A DNA stretch of 64,000 nt from Nitrospinaceae bacterium UBA7883 (GTDB lineage: Bacteria > Nitrospinota_A > UBA7883): the NCBI GenBank assembly GCA_002500605.1, contig DLRR01000012.1, forward strand, positions 248,034 to 312,033, read 5' to 3'. The notes under the pieces were generated by a model. The model did not search any database and had not been told where the DNA came from. It saw nothing but the letters and a program-made list of their open reading frames with translations. The position numbers were made by a program, and so were the translations under genes. Shown here piece by piece: positions 46,399-55,025 of this stretch; within the stretch, counting starts at the first letter, position 1; each line of letters begins with the position of its first letter.

Positions 46399-47189
46399 GG
46401 TTTGATGTTAAGGCACAAAAGTGTGTCTTTTGTGTATTCAATCATAATTTCATTGTCAATACCATTCGCTAGAGAGAAAAGCATCGGCAGGCTTCTAGCA
46501 GCAGGATTACCTATCCTGATAGCCTCAAGGTCAATATTATCCATTGCACTCGGCTGATTTTCGTAGTTAGGGGCTGTGGTAAGTTCAACAAAAGCAATAC
46601 TACCCTCCCTCCTTTTCCTTGACAAAACCATAGCTGTTGCAAATGCACCTTCTATGGGCATTGCGTAATGTAATGGTTCTGGTGCCTTAAAGTCATACAC
46701 AACAAGTAATATTTCTTCCGTTTCCACTGAAAGCTGTGATGTGGATTCCATAAGGGCCGACCCAAAAGTTGTTTCTTTACAGGCTATGCTTGTGCTTGCT
46801 TTCATGCATTTTGATCCTATGAGCCAATATCCTACCGGGGCATTATGAACAGAGTTATGAAATGATATTGGCAACACAACTTTTTTTGGCACGCATAAAG
46901 CTTTAAACAGGCCGTCCATCACAAACCCATCACCCATGCTCGAGGCGAAAACGGTTTGCAGGTCTTCCATTTTAGCCTTGGAGTTTATGATTGCTTCTTG
47001 AGCAACTTGAATTGCCAGTTTTACAGTTTTAACGCTTCTGCGTCTCTCATTAGCAGGTAAAATTCCAGGCTCAACATATTCGGGTTCAGATGGAATGTAA
47101 TTCCTTGTTCCTGTAAGAACCTCGCAAGCTTCCTTCCAGTTTATCATGCCGTTTGCGGTGATGCTTGCTCCATTGATGTAAAAATTCAC
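46389..47189 (-). CDS. Ketosynthase chain-length-factor-like subunit (ApeC-type)
   Basis: At 266 residues this is a shortened thiolase-fold protein with no catalytic Cys-His-His. The motif SFHNSVHNAPVGYW replaces the usual nucleophile region. That is the hallmark of the chain-length-factor partner in aryl-polyene type II PKS systems. I start it at a GTG at 47189, three bases after the ketosynthase stop, with GGAG about 11 bases upstream. An ATG at 47219 would read back into the ketosynthase. It overlaps the ApeP-type gene. Confidence 0.82.
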   Translation of the reverse strand: MNFYINGASITANGMINWKEACEVLTGTRNYIPSEPEYVEPGILPANERRRSVKTVKLAIQVAQEAIINSKAKMEDLQTVFASSMGDGFVMDGLFKALCVPKKVVLPISFHNSVHNAPVGYWLIGSKCMKASTSIACKETTFGSALMESTSQLSVETEEILLVVYDFKAPEPLHYAMPIEGAFATAMVLSRKRREGSIAFVELTTAPNYENQPSAMDNIDLEAIRIGNPAARSLPMLFSLANGIDNEIMIEYTKDTLLCLNIKPCL

Positions 47190-47191
47190 TA

Positions 47192-48394
47192 CTACTTCAT
47201 CTCCAAGATGAGGCTGCAATTATTACCTCCAAAGCCAAAAGAGTTTACAAGAACATTTGAAATCCCAGCTTTCACTGTGGTGTCTATAACATTGGCCTGA
47301 ATTTCAGGGTCAATTTCAATCATGTTAAGGCACCCAGGTATTATCCCAGATTTAAGACTCACCACTGCAATAAGCGACTCCACTATTCCTGCAGCTCCTA
47401 AAGTGTGGCCAGTCCATCCTTTCGTTGAACTACAAGGAGTGTCAGGACCAAAAATTCTTGAAATAGCACTTGCCTCGATAGTGTCGTTGGCTGGAGTAGC
47501 AGTCCCATGCATATTTATGTAGTCAACATCCTCTGGCCTGATGTTTGACATTTCCAAAGCACCTCTCATGGCTAGTTCCGCCCCAGCTCCTTTCGGGTGA
47601 GGAGCAGACATGTGATGGGCATCACTACTTTCTCCATATCCTGAAAGAAAGATCTCTTCCATGCCAGAGTTAGCTTCTCCAGGCTTTTCTAATAGCGCAA
47701 AACCAGCAGCCTCTCCAAGTGACAGACCATCTCGATTTCTGTCGCATGGTTTACATGGTTTTGTGGAAACAATGTTAAGAGAGGAGAATCCGTACAGTGT
47801 AGTCATGCAAAGCGAATCCACTCCACCAACAATAGCTGCATCGGCAAAACCTGCTTCAATATGTCTGGCGGCTGAAGCAAAAGCTTTTGCACTTGATGAG
47901 CACGCTGTGGATATGGTTAATGCTGGGCCAGTAAGTCCAAAATATTCAGAAATAAACTCAGCAGGTGAAAAAAAACAGTGTGTGTAACGAAGCTTATTGC
48001 TGAAAAATTCTATCTCTGACTCATCCCTTAGCAATGAATTATTATATGCAAGTTCCGTTTCTAAAATTCCAGATGTGCTTGTTCCAATTACCAATGAGAT
48101 TCTATTCGATCCATATTTCTCTATTGCTTTATGTATGGACTCTTTAAATCCATCTTGCAAAATGCACATTTGGGCAAGACGATTATTTCTGCAATCAAAT
48201 CTTTTCAACTTATCCACAATCGGGGAGTTCTCAATATTATTGACCCGCCCAATGTATGTATCTAAGCCGCGGGCAAAATCAAGATCAATTGGAGCTAATC
48301 CTGTTCGCTCCTCAAGTAAAGCAGTTCTTAGACTGGACAAACCTTTCCCAACAGCGCTAAGGGAAGTATAACTAGTTAATGCTAAAGGTTTCAC
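47192..48394 (-). CDS. Beta-ketoacyl-ACP synthase (ApeO-type KS)
   Basis: This condensing enzyme is complete, with catalytic Cys165 in STACSSS, His296 in NMHGTATPANDT and His330 in TKGWTGHTLG, plus the glycine-rich FGFGGNN near the C-terminus. Length 400 is typical of FabF/ApeO proteins. It should form a heterodimer with the adjacent chain-length factor and elongate the aryl starter with malonyl units. It follows the exporter gene by 133 bases on the same strand. Confidence 0.9.
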   Translation of the reverse strand: MKPLALTSYTSLSAVGKGLSSLRTALLEERTGLAPIDLDFARGLDTYIGRVNNIENSPIVDKLKRFDCRNNRLAQMCILQDGFKESIHKAIEKYGSNRISLVIGTSTSGILETELAYNNSLLRDESEIEFFSNKLRYTHCFFSPAEFISEYFGLTGPALTISTACSSSAKAFASAARHIEAGFADAAIVGGVDSLCMTTLYGFSSLNIVSTKPCKPCDRNRDGLSLGEAAGFALLEKPGEANSGMEEIFLSGYGESSDAHHMSAPHPKGAGAELAMRGALEMSNIRPEDVDYINMHGTATPANDTIEASAISRIFGPDTPCSSTKGWTGHTLGAAGIVESLIAVVSLKSGIIPGCLNMIEIDPEIQANVIDTTVKAGISNVLVNSFGFGGNNCSLILEMK

Positions 48395-48527
48395 ATCAGT
48401 TGTTAAAGTAAGAAAGTTCCAAATATATCACAATGTATTTGCTAAACACTTATAAAGAAAATAGCTAAATTAATTAAACTAAGTAACTAGAACATTAACT
48501 AGTATATACATAAGACCATTACTCTAT

Positions 48528-50855
48528 TTAACAAGTGCCGATACGATCACGTTTCATACCAAAACTGAAAACAATACAGAGCAGTGTGCCAAAGAATACT
48601 GTTGTCCCAATGGAGCTCAGCACATAAAGGTCTGACACAGAGAGAATTCCAAAAACCAAGGTTGTTGATATGCTGCAGATTAACACAGAATTTAAAGCCC
48701 TGTCTCTTTCTTCGATAGTGTCAAAATGCCGATTTAGAAACAAAGCATAATCAATGCCCAACCCTGCGACTAAAAGTGTTGATACAAGATGAAAAATTGA
48801 AAGGCCATCTTCCAGACGCGAAAGGATAAATATCAAAATGACAATTGGGCCTGCGACAGAAAGTACAACACGACCAACACTTTGTATTGAACCCAGAAAA
48901 ATGATCAATGCTACGATAATAGCTAACGATCCAAGCAAACATACTGCAAGAGCTTCGTTACGATATTTCGTTATCAATTTTGTTGACTCTCTCTTAGCGT
49001 TTATATATCTAACACCATGAATATATGTTGACTTAGCGACCTCATGCAGAGCATTCTCGTTTCCTACATTGTATAAAGGTATAAGTGCAACAGATTCTCC
49101 CTTAACTTCTTTTAGAAGCAATGACAATTTAAGTTCTACAATTGTTCCCTGCATATCCTCCACATAGACATGACGACTAGAAGAAGAAGCAGCAACAGCA
49201 TCTCGAATAAAAGGCCCGAAAGCATCTCTCTTAAATTTTAAACCAACAAGTGCAAGATCAATATTTTCCCTAAGGCTCTTTTCATCAGGTATAGACTCCT
49301 GTCGAAACCTTTGTGTTTTTACACTCGGAAGATATCTAGCAGCCATATCGTATCCACCGAGAAACCTTTGCACAACAAGTTGATTCAAACTTTCAGCTAG
49401 TACCTCGCTTGTCTGAAGAACCTCTTCTGTATTGTCACCTTTAACAGCCATAAACCTTAATGGATCTGGCAAATTTAATTCATTGCGCAGCGTTTTGTTC
49501 AGTTTCCTACTGCTCTTTGACACCATATTTAATTTTGAAAGGTCATCATTCCAGATTTCTGAAGAGCCCCAAAACAGAAAAGCAGTAGAAAGTATTGTGA
49601 GAACAACAAACATAGTTACAGTTGAATAAACGTTACCAGTGATGAAACGTATTTTCGGCACATGAAATATCTGACTAGGGATAGAAAAATCATCTGCAAC
49701 CGCCATGGGTAGCACGTATCGTGCTGTTATCATTGCCGTCAAAGTTCCAATTATGGAAAATACACCTAGTTGACTCAAGCCAACGAAACCAGAAAAAGCC
49801 ATTGCCGCATATCCTATTGATGTTGTAATAGCACCAATAATCATTGTTCTCCCTATTCTGCAAACAGTTCCTGAAGCTTTTTCTTTTTTTACTTTGTGGG
49901 ACATTACATGTATAGGGTAATCGACGGCTACGCCAATAATAGTTGCACCGAACGCAATCGTTATACCGTGCACATATCCAAACAATATTTGCACTGCCGC
50001 TACAGCAAAAACAATCCCTGTAAACAAAGGTAGCAAGGTTAGTGCTACAGAAATGAAAGAACGGAAAACGACAAGCAGAAAAATACAAACCACTGTAGAT
50101 GCCATAACGGTTACTCTTTGAGCTTCGGCCTTTATCAAAGCGCGTGATTCAACCGAAAACACACCTTGGCCCGTGAGGCTAATAATTATTTCGCCAGAAT
50201 TATTTATCTCATTAAAAGTTTCCTTTATCAATGCAGTTAGCTCGTCCTGTTCATCAATAGCATGCGGAGAGACGTTGGTGTATAGCAACATCAACGCTTG
50301 CTGCTCGTCTCTTGAAAACCAGACTCCATGTTTTGTTTTACGCTGCAAATTTCCCTGTAAGTTTTTCGATATAGCACGAAATTCAGCAGTAGGATCAGAT
50401 CTTATGTATTGTCCTTCTAACACTCCTGTTAGTGAAGAAAGCTCATCAAGTCTTTCTTCTAATTCAAAACGCAATTTTTGTGCAGAAAACCTCCCACTTT
50501 CTATTCTTGGACTAAGCAGATATCTCCATTTGAAAAGCTTTTCTAAATTATTTGGACCCAACGAAGAACCGTTTAATATGAATTCAAATCGTCTTGATTT
50601 ACGTAGCGCTTTTGCCAATTTATTGCTAGCTTCTGACAGTTTATTGGTCGTTGTACCTTCAAGGCCTATGATAATTATTTTTGCGTTAGCCCCAGAGCGC
50701 AGATCATTAATAATGCTTTCACTTTTAGCACTACGATCGGCACTAAAGAAAAGAGTCAAATCTGAAGTTGGTTGTACAAAAAAGAACAAAAGCAGACCAA
50801 CACAAGAAATTGCTGCAGCCCAAATAATGACAGTTAAAACTGATCTTAGTTTCAC
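48528..50855 (-). CDS. MMPL/RND-family exporter of the aryl-polyene cluster
   Basis: The 775-residue protein has the MMPL layout. A first transmembrane helix (about 6-27) precedes a large periplasmic domain to about 235, then a bundle of five or six helices. A second periplasmic domain (about 425-620) and a second helix bundle follow. AFGATIIGVAVDYPIHVMSHK and LVAGLGIDYALFLNRHF are the paired GxxxDY motifs of proton-driven RND transporters. ApeM-type proteins occur in all aryl-polyene clusters and are thought to lift the pigment lipid from the inner membrane. Its start overlaps the LolA-like gene by 4 bases. Confidence 0.9.
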   Translation of the reverse strand: MKLRSVLTVIIWAAAISCVGLLLFFFVQPTSDLTLFFSADRSAKSESIINDLRSGANAKIIIIGLEGTTTNKLSEASNKLAKALRKSRRFEFILNGSSLGPNNLEKLFKWRYLLSPRIESGRFSAQKLRFELEERLDELSSLTGVLEGQYIRSDPTAEFRAISKNLQGNLQRKTKHGVWFSRDEQQALMLLYTNVSPHAIDEQDELTALIKETFNEINNSGEIIISLTGQGVFSVESRALIKAEAQRVTVMASTVVCIFLLVVFRSFISVALTLLPLFTGIVFAVAAVQILFGYVHGITIAFGATIIGVAVDYPIHVMSHKVKKEKASGTVCRIGRTMIIGAITTSIGYAAMAFSGFVGLSQLGVFSIIGTLTAMITARYVLPMAVADDFSIPSQIFHVPKIRFITGNVYSTVTMFVVLTILSTAFLFWGSSEIWNDDLSKLNMVSKSSRKLNKTLRNELNLPDPLRFMAVKGDNTEEVLQTSEVLAESLNQLVVQRFLGGYDMAARYLPSVKTQRFRQESIPDEKSLRENIDLALVGLKFKRDAFGPFIRDAVAASSSSRHVYVEDMQGTIVELKLSLLLKEVKGESVALIPLYNVGNENALHEVAKSTYIHGVRYINAKRESTKLITKYRNEALAVCLLGSLAIIVALIIFLGSIQSVGRVVLSVAGPIVILIFILSRLEDGLSIFHLVSTLLVAGLGIDYALFLNRHFDTIEERDRALNSVLICSISTTLVFGILSVSDLYVLSSIGTTVFFGTLLCIVFSFGMKRDRIGTC

Positions 50856-51457
50856 TTAGTTTCCGCAAGAATGTTCATCACTGAAGTACCGCCTGTAGAG
50901 TCGGTTATACGAAATTGCGTTACTTGGTGTTTTTCCCCGTAGATTTCTATGGTTTGGATAGTTTCAAGCATTTCTGGTAACTTTGGTTTTAGCGTAATGC
51001 TCCAACCTTCCATCTCTTTAAAGTTAATTTCATAAAAATGCTTAAGGGTGTCTAAGTCGCCTGCCAATGTAGCACGGAAACTTTCAACAAAAGCTCTCAA
51101 GACCGGATGTTTATTAAGTGAGAACGTCTCACTTAAATTTTTAGATGTATTTTCCACCTTAATTGTTTCCCCGCTTACTATAAAGCTTTCACTGGTAGGG
51201 TTAATGATATGTTTTTCAAGATATGATGGTGCAACATATTTTAATGTACCAGAAAAATGCAACGGTTCTCTTAGGATGGATATCGTTTTTACATTGGTAA
51301 ACCGAGCTTCCATTTTTTCTACTTTTCGAAGACGCTCCATCACTAAACTTAAACCTGTGTCATGTTCCTCTGTTTGAGGACTTGCTGCTTGTGCCGCCAA
51401 AAAAACACAACAGGTTGAGAAAGTAATGGCGATTGTCTTAATGTTTACATATCTCAT
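50852..51457 (-). CDS. LolA-like outer-membrane carrier protein (ApeL-type)
   Basis: It begins with a signal peptide (IAITFSTCCVFLAAQA) and continues as a LolA-like beta-cup domain: VEKMEARFTNVKTI, LREPLHFSGTLKYVAPS and LEKHIINP. The C-terminal VTQFRITDSTGGTS completes it. It probably ferries the polyene lipid across the periplasm from the MMPL pump. It is 201 residues, near-normal for LolA, and translationally coupled to the pump gene. Confidence 0.85.
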   Translation of the reverse strand: MRYVNIKTIAITFSTCCVFLAAQAASPQTEEHDTGLSLVMERLRKVEKMEARFTNVKTISILREPLHFSGTLKYVAPSYLEKHIINPTSESFIVSGETIKVENTSKNLSETFSLNKHPVLRAFVESFRATLAGDLDTLKHFYEINFKEMEGWSITLKPKLPEMLETIQTIEIYGEKHQVTQFRITDSTGGTSVMNILAETK

Positions 51458-51469
51458 TTGCCAACTAAT

Positions 51470-52375
51470 TTAATCTCCACCCCAAAAGTCGTAAAAGTTA
51501 AACCAATTATAAGGTTCCTTACGGCAATAGTACTCCAACCTAGAGGCATATTGCTGAACCAGTTTCTGAATCTCATTCTGCCTATTCTTTTTGTCAATTT
51601 GCACCATTTCTAAAAATGGTTCGAAGTGTACTTCGTACCGTTTCCCTCCCTTGTATAAACCAAAAATCAAAAACATCGGACTAGAAACTAACGATGCCAA
51701 TACCATTGGGGCCTGTGGAAAAGTTGCTTGGCCACCTAGAAATGTACATTTTACGACTTTTTCAGTCCCTATCTTTCTATCACCTAACATGCCTACCATC
51801 TCTCCTTTTTCTATTCTTTCTTTTGCTATCATGAGTGCGTATGGCTTAGCAGTGTTAATCACATTCTTGGCTATTTCCGGATTAATAGACTTGAGCACCT
51901 CGCTTATTTTTGAAGCGTTATCTTCATACATTAATATGTTGATCGGAACCTTGTTTACATCAGTTCCTAATGCACGAATAATTTCAAAACTCCCTAAATG
52001 GGAGCCCAACAGAAGACACCCGCGTCCACTGTTAACACAGTCAATTACTGCTTCAGCTCCTACCACCTCTACTTCCAGCAAATTAAGGCGTCCCGTAAGC
52101 ATAAAAACTCTATCGAGAATAGTGCCGGCAAAGGTATGAAAGTGTTTGTAAACATCAAATATATTTGGGCGCCTCTTAATAACCCTGGCCAGATAACTCC
52201 TTGAGTGGACCCGCATTGCTCCTGAAAACATTAGGAAATAAACACAAATTGGATATAGCAGTACTCGCCCTGCAGGTCGCCCAATCCATCCAGCAATCCA
52301 AGCAATGAGGTGGAGCATGAATTTAGTGCCACGCTCAGGCTGGTTCAACCAATCTTTATTAACTTTATCCTTCAT
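51470..52375 (-). CDS. LpxL/HtrB-type lipid acyltransferase
   Basis: The 301-residue protein has one N-terminal transmembrane segment (about 35-55) and the acyltransferase catalytic HX4E motif as HLGSFE. The MVGMLGDRKIGTEK segment and a GGQATFPQAPMVLA patch also match. It belongs to the lauroyl/myristoyl transferase family. In aryl-polyene clusters such an acyltransferase is proposed to join the polyene acyl group to a lipid anchor. It lies 12 bases after the lower hotdog gene. Confidence 0.85.
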   Translation of the reverse strand: MKDKVNKDWLNQPERGTKFMLHLIAWIAGWIGRPAGRVLLYPICVYFLMFSGAMRVHSRSYLARVIKRRPNIFDVYKHFHTFAGTILDRVFMLTGRLNLLEVEVVGAEAVIDCVNSGRGCLLLGSHLGSFEIIRALGTDVNKVPINILMYEDNASKISEVLKSINPEIAKNVINTAKPYALMIAKERIEKGEMVGMLGDRKIGTEKVVKCTFLGGQATFPQAPMVLASLVSSPMFLIFGLYKGGKRYEVHFEPFLEMVQIDKKNRQNEIQKLVQQYASRLEYYCRKEPYNWFNFYDFWGGD

Positions 52376-52386
52376 TGGAGTAAAAT

Positions 52387-52686
52387 TTATTTTGTTTCAA
52401 GAGTGCCAGTAACAATAATAATTCCATTTGAAACAAGATCAAACATTATCAGACCATCCTTATTAAAGTTAGCGTCTAAACGAATTTCCTCCCCCGGCCT
52501 TGCTGGCACCATAAACTTTACATATAGGAGTTTTATAATGCGCAGTTGGTATCCAACTTGCTTGCTAATCAGTTCTTGTATATTATTTAAGAGAACAACC
52601 GCTGGGATAATGGGGTTTTCTGGAAAGTGACCTTGGATAGAAGGATGGTTCTCATCAATAACAAAAAACAAATCGATCTTATCCAT
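52387..52686 (-). CDS. Small hotdog-fold dehydratase (ApeI-type)
   Basis: At 99 residues this is a single hotdog domain. The FabZ-like active-site strand reads HPSIQGHFPENPIIPAVVLL, and MVPARPGEEIRLDANF follows. It fits the ApeI-type dehydratase, the second of the two hydroxyacyl-ACP dehydratases in aryl-polyene systems. It is in the operon 13 bases after the ligase gene. Confidence 0.82.
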   Translation of the reverse strand: MDKIDLFFVIDENHPSIQGHFPENPIIPAVVLLNNIQELISKQVGYQLRIIKLLYVKFMVPARPGEEIRLDANFNKDGLIMFDLVSNGIIIVTGTLETK

Positions 52687-52699
52687 TTCTTAAGTTGGA

Positions 52700-54052
52700 C
52701 TAACCGTTTGTTAGTCTATCTGCCGCTTGAAGCAGAAGAGCACGGGTAATCTTTCCAGTTTTGTTTCTCGGTAACTCTTCTACCAAAAAAATGGGTCTTG
52801 GCAAGAAAACAGGATCAATCACTTTTGTTAGCATTGCAAGAATCTCCTTTTCATTTTTTCGAGGTGCCACAGCAAATGCTTTCAAGCGTATCGATTTGCC
52901 ATCCACGTTATTTTCTTCTGGAACAAAAAACACCCCTTCTTCAACACCGTCCATCTCGTTTAGTTTTATATTTAAATCGCTTAAAGATGCCCTTTTCCCA
53001 GCTATATTTACCATATTTTGGTTTCTGCCAATCAAGCGAAATTCGTTTTTGCATATGTATTCAAGTGAATCAGGTATGCGCTTTGGACTGTCTATATGCC
53101 CTCCAAAAATATTAAGCCCATCAGAGGTCTTTATAATTTCTACACCCTCATACGTTTTCCAAACGTCGCTTTCTGCAGTTCTTCTTGACGCTACAGCCCC
53201 TGCCTCGGTAAATCCAAAAATCTCATAAACCTTAGTGTTAAAAGTGTCTTCTACTTTTGAGGCAAGCTCACTAGAAAGCGGAGCAGTGGCTGAAATTATA
53301 ATTTCCGTTTCAGGGAAAGTTTGCCTATCCTTTATCAAGGCGTGTAGATGGAATGGGGTCGTTACAACAATCCTTGGTGGAGAGAGACAACCAATTGCAC
53401 GACGTATATCTTCTGGAAAAAACGTGCGTTTAGAGTAGAATGCTCCACCAAAACATAAAGGGGTCATAATGGAACTTTCAAAACCATACATATGTTGTTG
53501 TGGAACAGTCGCCACACCACTGTGGGCTATACCCTTATCCAAGTTAAATCTTTGCCCAGCTAATATTGCACCTCTAATTAGAGATCCCCAGGTTTTTTCA
53601 TGACATTCCGGATTGCCAGTAGTGCCAGAAGTAAAGGTTATCACTGAAGGTTGTGATAGCAAGAAACTTGGCATCTCCGCAAGGTTTTCCTCACTCGAGC
53701 CGGATGTTTCAACAAAGTGTGTTGCAACTCCCTCTTGAAACTCTTTATAGTCTACAAGACAATATGAACCATCATACTGCTTAAATATTTGGCCAACAAC
53801 TCCAGGGGCCGTTGTATGTGGCATAAGAGTCACTTGACGGCATAGCATTGCCGCAGCAAATCCCACCATAAATGCATATCTGTCTTCGCACAAGTTTATG
53901 ACATACAATGATTTTGGTAAGGACGAAGCTAATTGTCGAGAATCATACAAAAATTTATTGATTGAAATAGGTCCTTCAGGGCTAATGGCAACTGGAAAAC
54001 CATCCAAGAAGTTGTTAACCAAACATGCTGTTTTATCTGGAAAATTTAACAA
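52700..54052 (-). CDS. AMP-dependent acyl/aryl-ACP ligase (ApeH-type)
   Basis: This adenylating enzyme (450 residues) has the phosphate-binding loop ITFTSGTTGNPECHEKTW near 142, the adenine motif EIFGFTEAGAVASRR near 270 and GRNQNMVNIAG near 335. The C-terminal catalytic lysine is in RNKTGK (434). It should activate the hydroxybenzoate starter and load it on the cluster ACP; direct proof of substrate is lacking. The TTG start at 54052 has AGGTG 8 bases upstream and no other start fits. It is the first gene of the minus-strand operon. Confidence 0.85.
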   Translation of the reverse strand: MLNFPDKTACLVNNFLDGFPVAISPEGPISINKFLYDSRQLASSLPKSLYVINLCEDRYAFMVGFAAAMLCRQVTLMPHTTAPGVVGQIFKQYDGSYCLVDYKEFQEGVATHFVETSGSSEENLAEMPSFLLSQPSVITFTSGTTGNPECHEKTWGSLIRGAILAGQRFNLDKGIAHSGVATVPQQHMYGFESSIMTPLCFGGAFYSKRTFFPEDIRRAIGCLSPPRIVVTTPFHLHALIKDRQTFPETEIIISATAPLSSELASKVEDTFNTKVYEIFGFTEAGAVASRRTAESDVWKTYEGVEIIKTSDGLNIFGGHIDSPKRIPDSLEYICKNEFRLIGRNQNMVNIAGKRASLSDLNIKLNEMDGVEEGVFFVPEENNVDGKSIRLKAFAVAPRKNEKEILAMLTKVIDPVFLPRPIFLVEELPRNKTGKITRALLLQAADRLTNG

Positions 54053-54206
54053 AGCCTTTACACCTACTAAGAATCAAACAAATCTGACCACAGTAACTTT
54101 ATTCAATTAAATAATAAATCCTTGGCTGATAAGTTAACGGCCGATCGTCTGGTATTATAAATTTCTAGTCATTATTCAAGGAAATACTACTAGCACAATA
54201 ATTCTT

Positions 54207-54235
54207 TTGCAAAAAATTATTTAGAATAATAGGAT
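54207..54235 (+). promoter_or_regulatory. Sigma70 promoter of the secreted-protein gene
   Basis: TTGCAA (54207-54212) and TAGGAT (54230-54235) are 17 bases apart, about 30 bases before the ATG at 54265. The divergent operon promoter must be in the same 212-base gap; only a TATAAT-like -10 without a good -35 is visible for it. Confidence 0.45.
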
Positions 54236-54264
54236 ACTGGGATGTCCATTAATGGAGAAAAAAC

Positions 54265-54702
54265 ATGAAGCGCGGAATATTGTTCACTTTGATGGCTTGT
54301 ATGATGTTTCTAGCATCCAATGTTGAAGCTCGCAATACCGAGGTATTAGTTTCAGCAAACGAAGCTGCTGAAAATGGTATTGGAAAAGAGAATCTGCTTG
54401 ATATACCCTTTTATATGAAAGGGCAGAAACATCCTCGTGTTAAGGATAAGCTTGGAAACTATATGTCCACGCGAAAGACTAGAGGCGCTTTTAGATCAGA
54501 TACCGAGTCATGCAAAATTGCGTTTCTATCTGCCATAATATCACTTCAAAAAAGGGTAAAAAAGCAGGGCGGAGACGGGATCATAAATATTATTTCTGTA
54601 ACCAAAGATCAGGAATATGAAAGCACAACAAAATTCCGCTGCATTGCTGGTGCAATAATTGTTCATGTTGCCTTGAGGGGAGATGTAGTTAAGTTTTATT
54701 AG
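54265..54702 (+). CDS. Small secreted protein of an uncharacterised proteobacterial family
   Basis: This 145-residue protein has a clean signal peptide (cleavage after VEA) and a C-terminal domain with TESCKIAFLSAIISLQ, GGDGIINIISV and FRCIAGAIIVHVALRG. Three cysteines remain after cleavage of the signal. I recognise the family from proteins often mis-annotated as excinuclease ATPase subunits; they have no nuclease motif. GGAG precedes the ATG by about 8 bases. Location beside the pigment operon suggests an envelope role, but nothing shows it. Confidence 0.75.
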   Translation: MKRGILFTLMACMMFLASNVEARNTEVLVSANEAAENGIGKENLLDIPFYMKGQKHPRVKDKLGNYMSTRKTRGAFRSDTESCKIAFLSAIISLQKRVKKQGGDGIINIISVTKDQEYESTTKFRCIAGAIIVHVALRGDVVKFY

Positions 54703-54711
54703 TAATAAGTG

Positions 54712-54741
54712 ACTTGTTTTTATGTGATCATAAAAACAGGT
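54712..54741 (+). terminator. Candidate terminator after the secreted-protein gene
   Basis: A 13-base-pair stem (54712-54724 with 54729-54741, one T-G pair) with a 4-base loop starts 9 bases after the stop codon. It is AT-rich, and the nearest T-rich stretch is about 12 bases further on, so it is moderate evidence. Confidence 0.45.
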
Positions 54742-54813
54742 TAGATTATCAGTTTTTAAGTGGACTTGTTATTAGGAAAATAATTATACAGAAGTAAAAG
54801 ATAGGGCCTTTTA

Positions 54814-54876
54814 CAAAGTGGTCTGACAGGCTTGGGGCGCTAGTAGCTCCTAAGTGTTTTCCGGCACCACCCTTTG
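54814..54876 (+). other. GC-rich, foldable element in an AT-rich intergenic region
   Basis: Within the 323-base gap 54703-55025, a 63-base island can fold into an outer stem (CAAAG-TGGT, 54814-54822, with ACCA-CTTTG, 54866-54876, two-base bulge) around an inner hairpin (54831-54853). It matches no RNA motif I know. It lies upstream of the -10 (TATAAT, 54989-54994) of the chorismatase gene, so it is probably not its leader. It could be a small RNA, an unprocessed 3' end or an operator. Confidence 0.35.
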
Positions 54877-55025
54877 GGATCAACAATTATATTATCTTTA
54901 CTGGAACTTTCTATTTGGCAATTCGGCGTTAAACTCGAATTTATAGTGGCCACATACCGTTAACGAAATGAAGATTGTGCTACAATTGTATAATAATATG
55001 TTCAAAGTGATTTGGCCAAGTTGCA

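Noticed and set aside
48751..50088. Minus-strand +1 frames within the exporter gene suggesting a frameshift
   Set aside because: The main frame is uninterrupted over 775 codons with both GxxxDY helices intact, so no frameshift is needed.
50173..50859. 228-codon plus-strand frame opposite the MMPL exporter
   Set aside because: Antisense to a clear membrane transporter, serine-rich as expected for a complement of charged/helical codons, with no recognisable domain.
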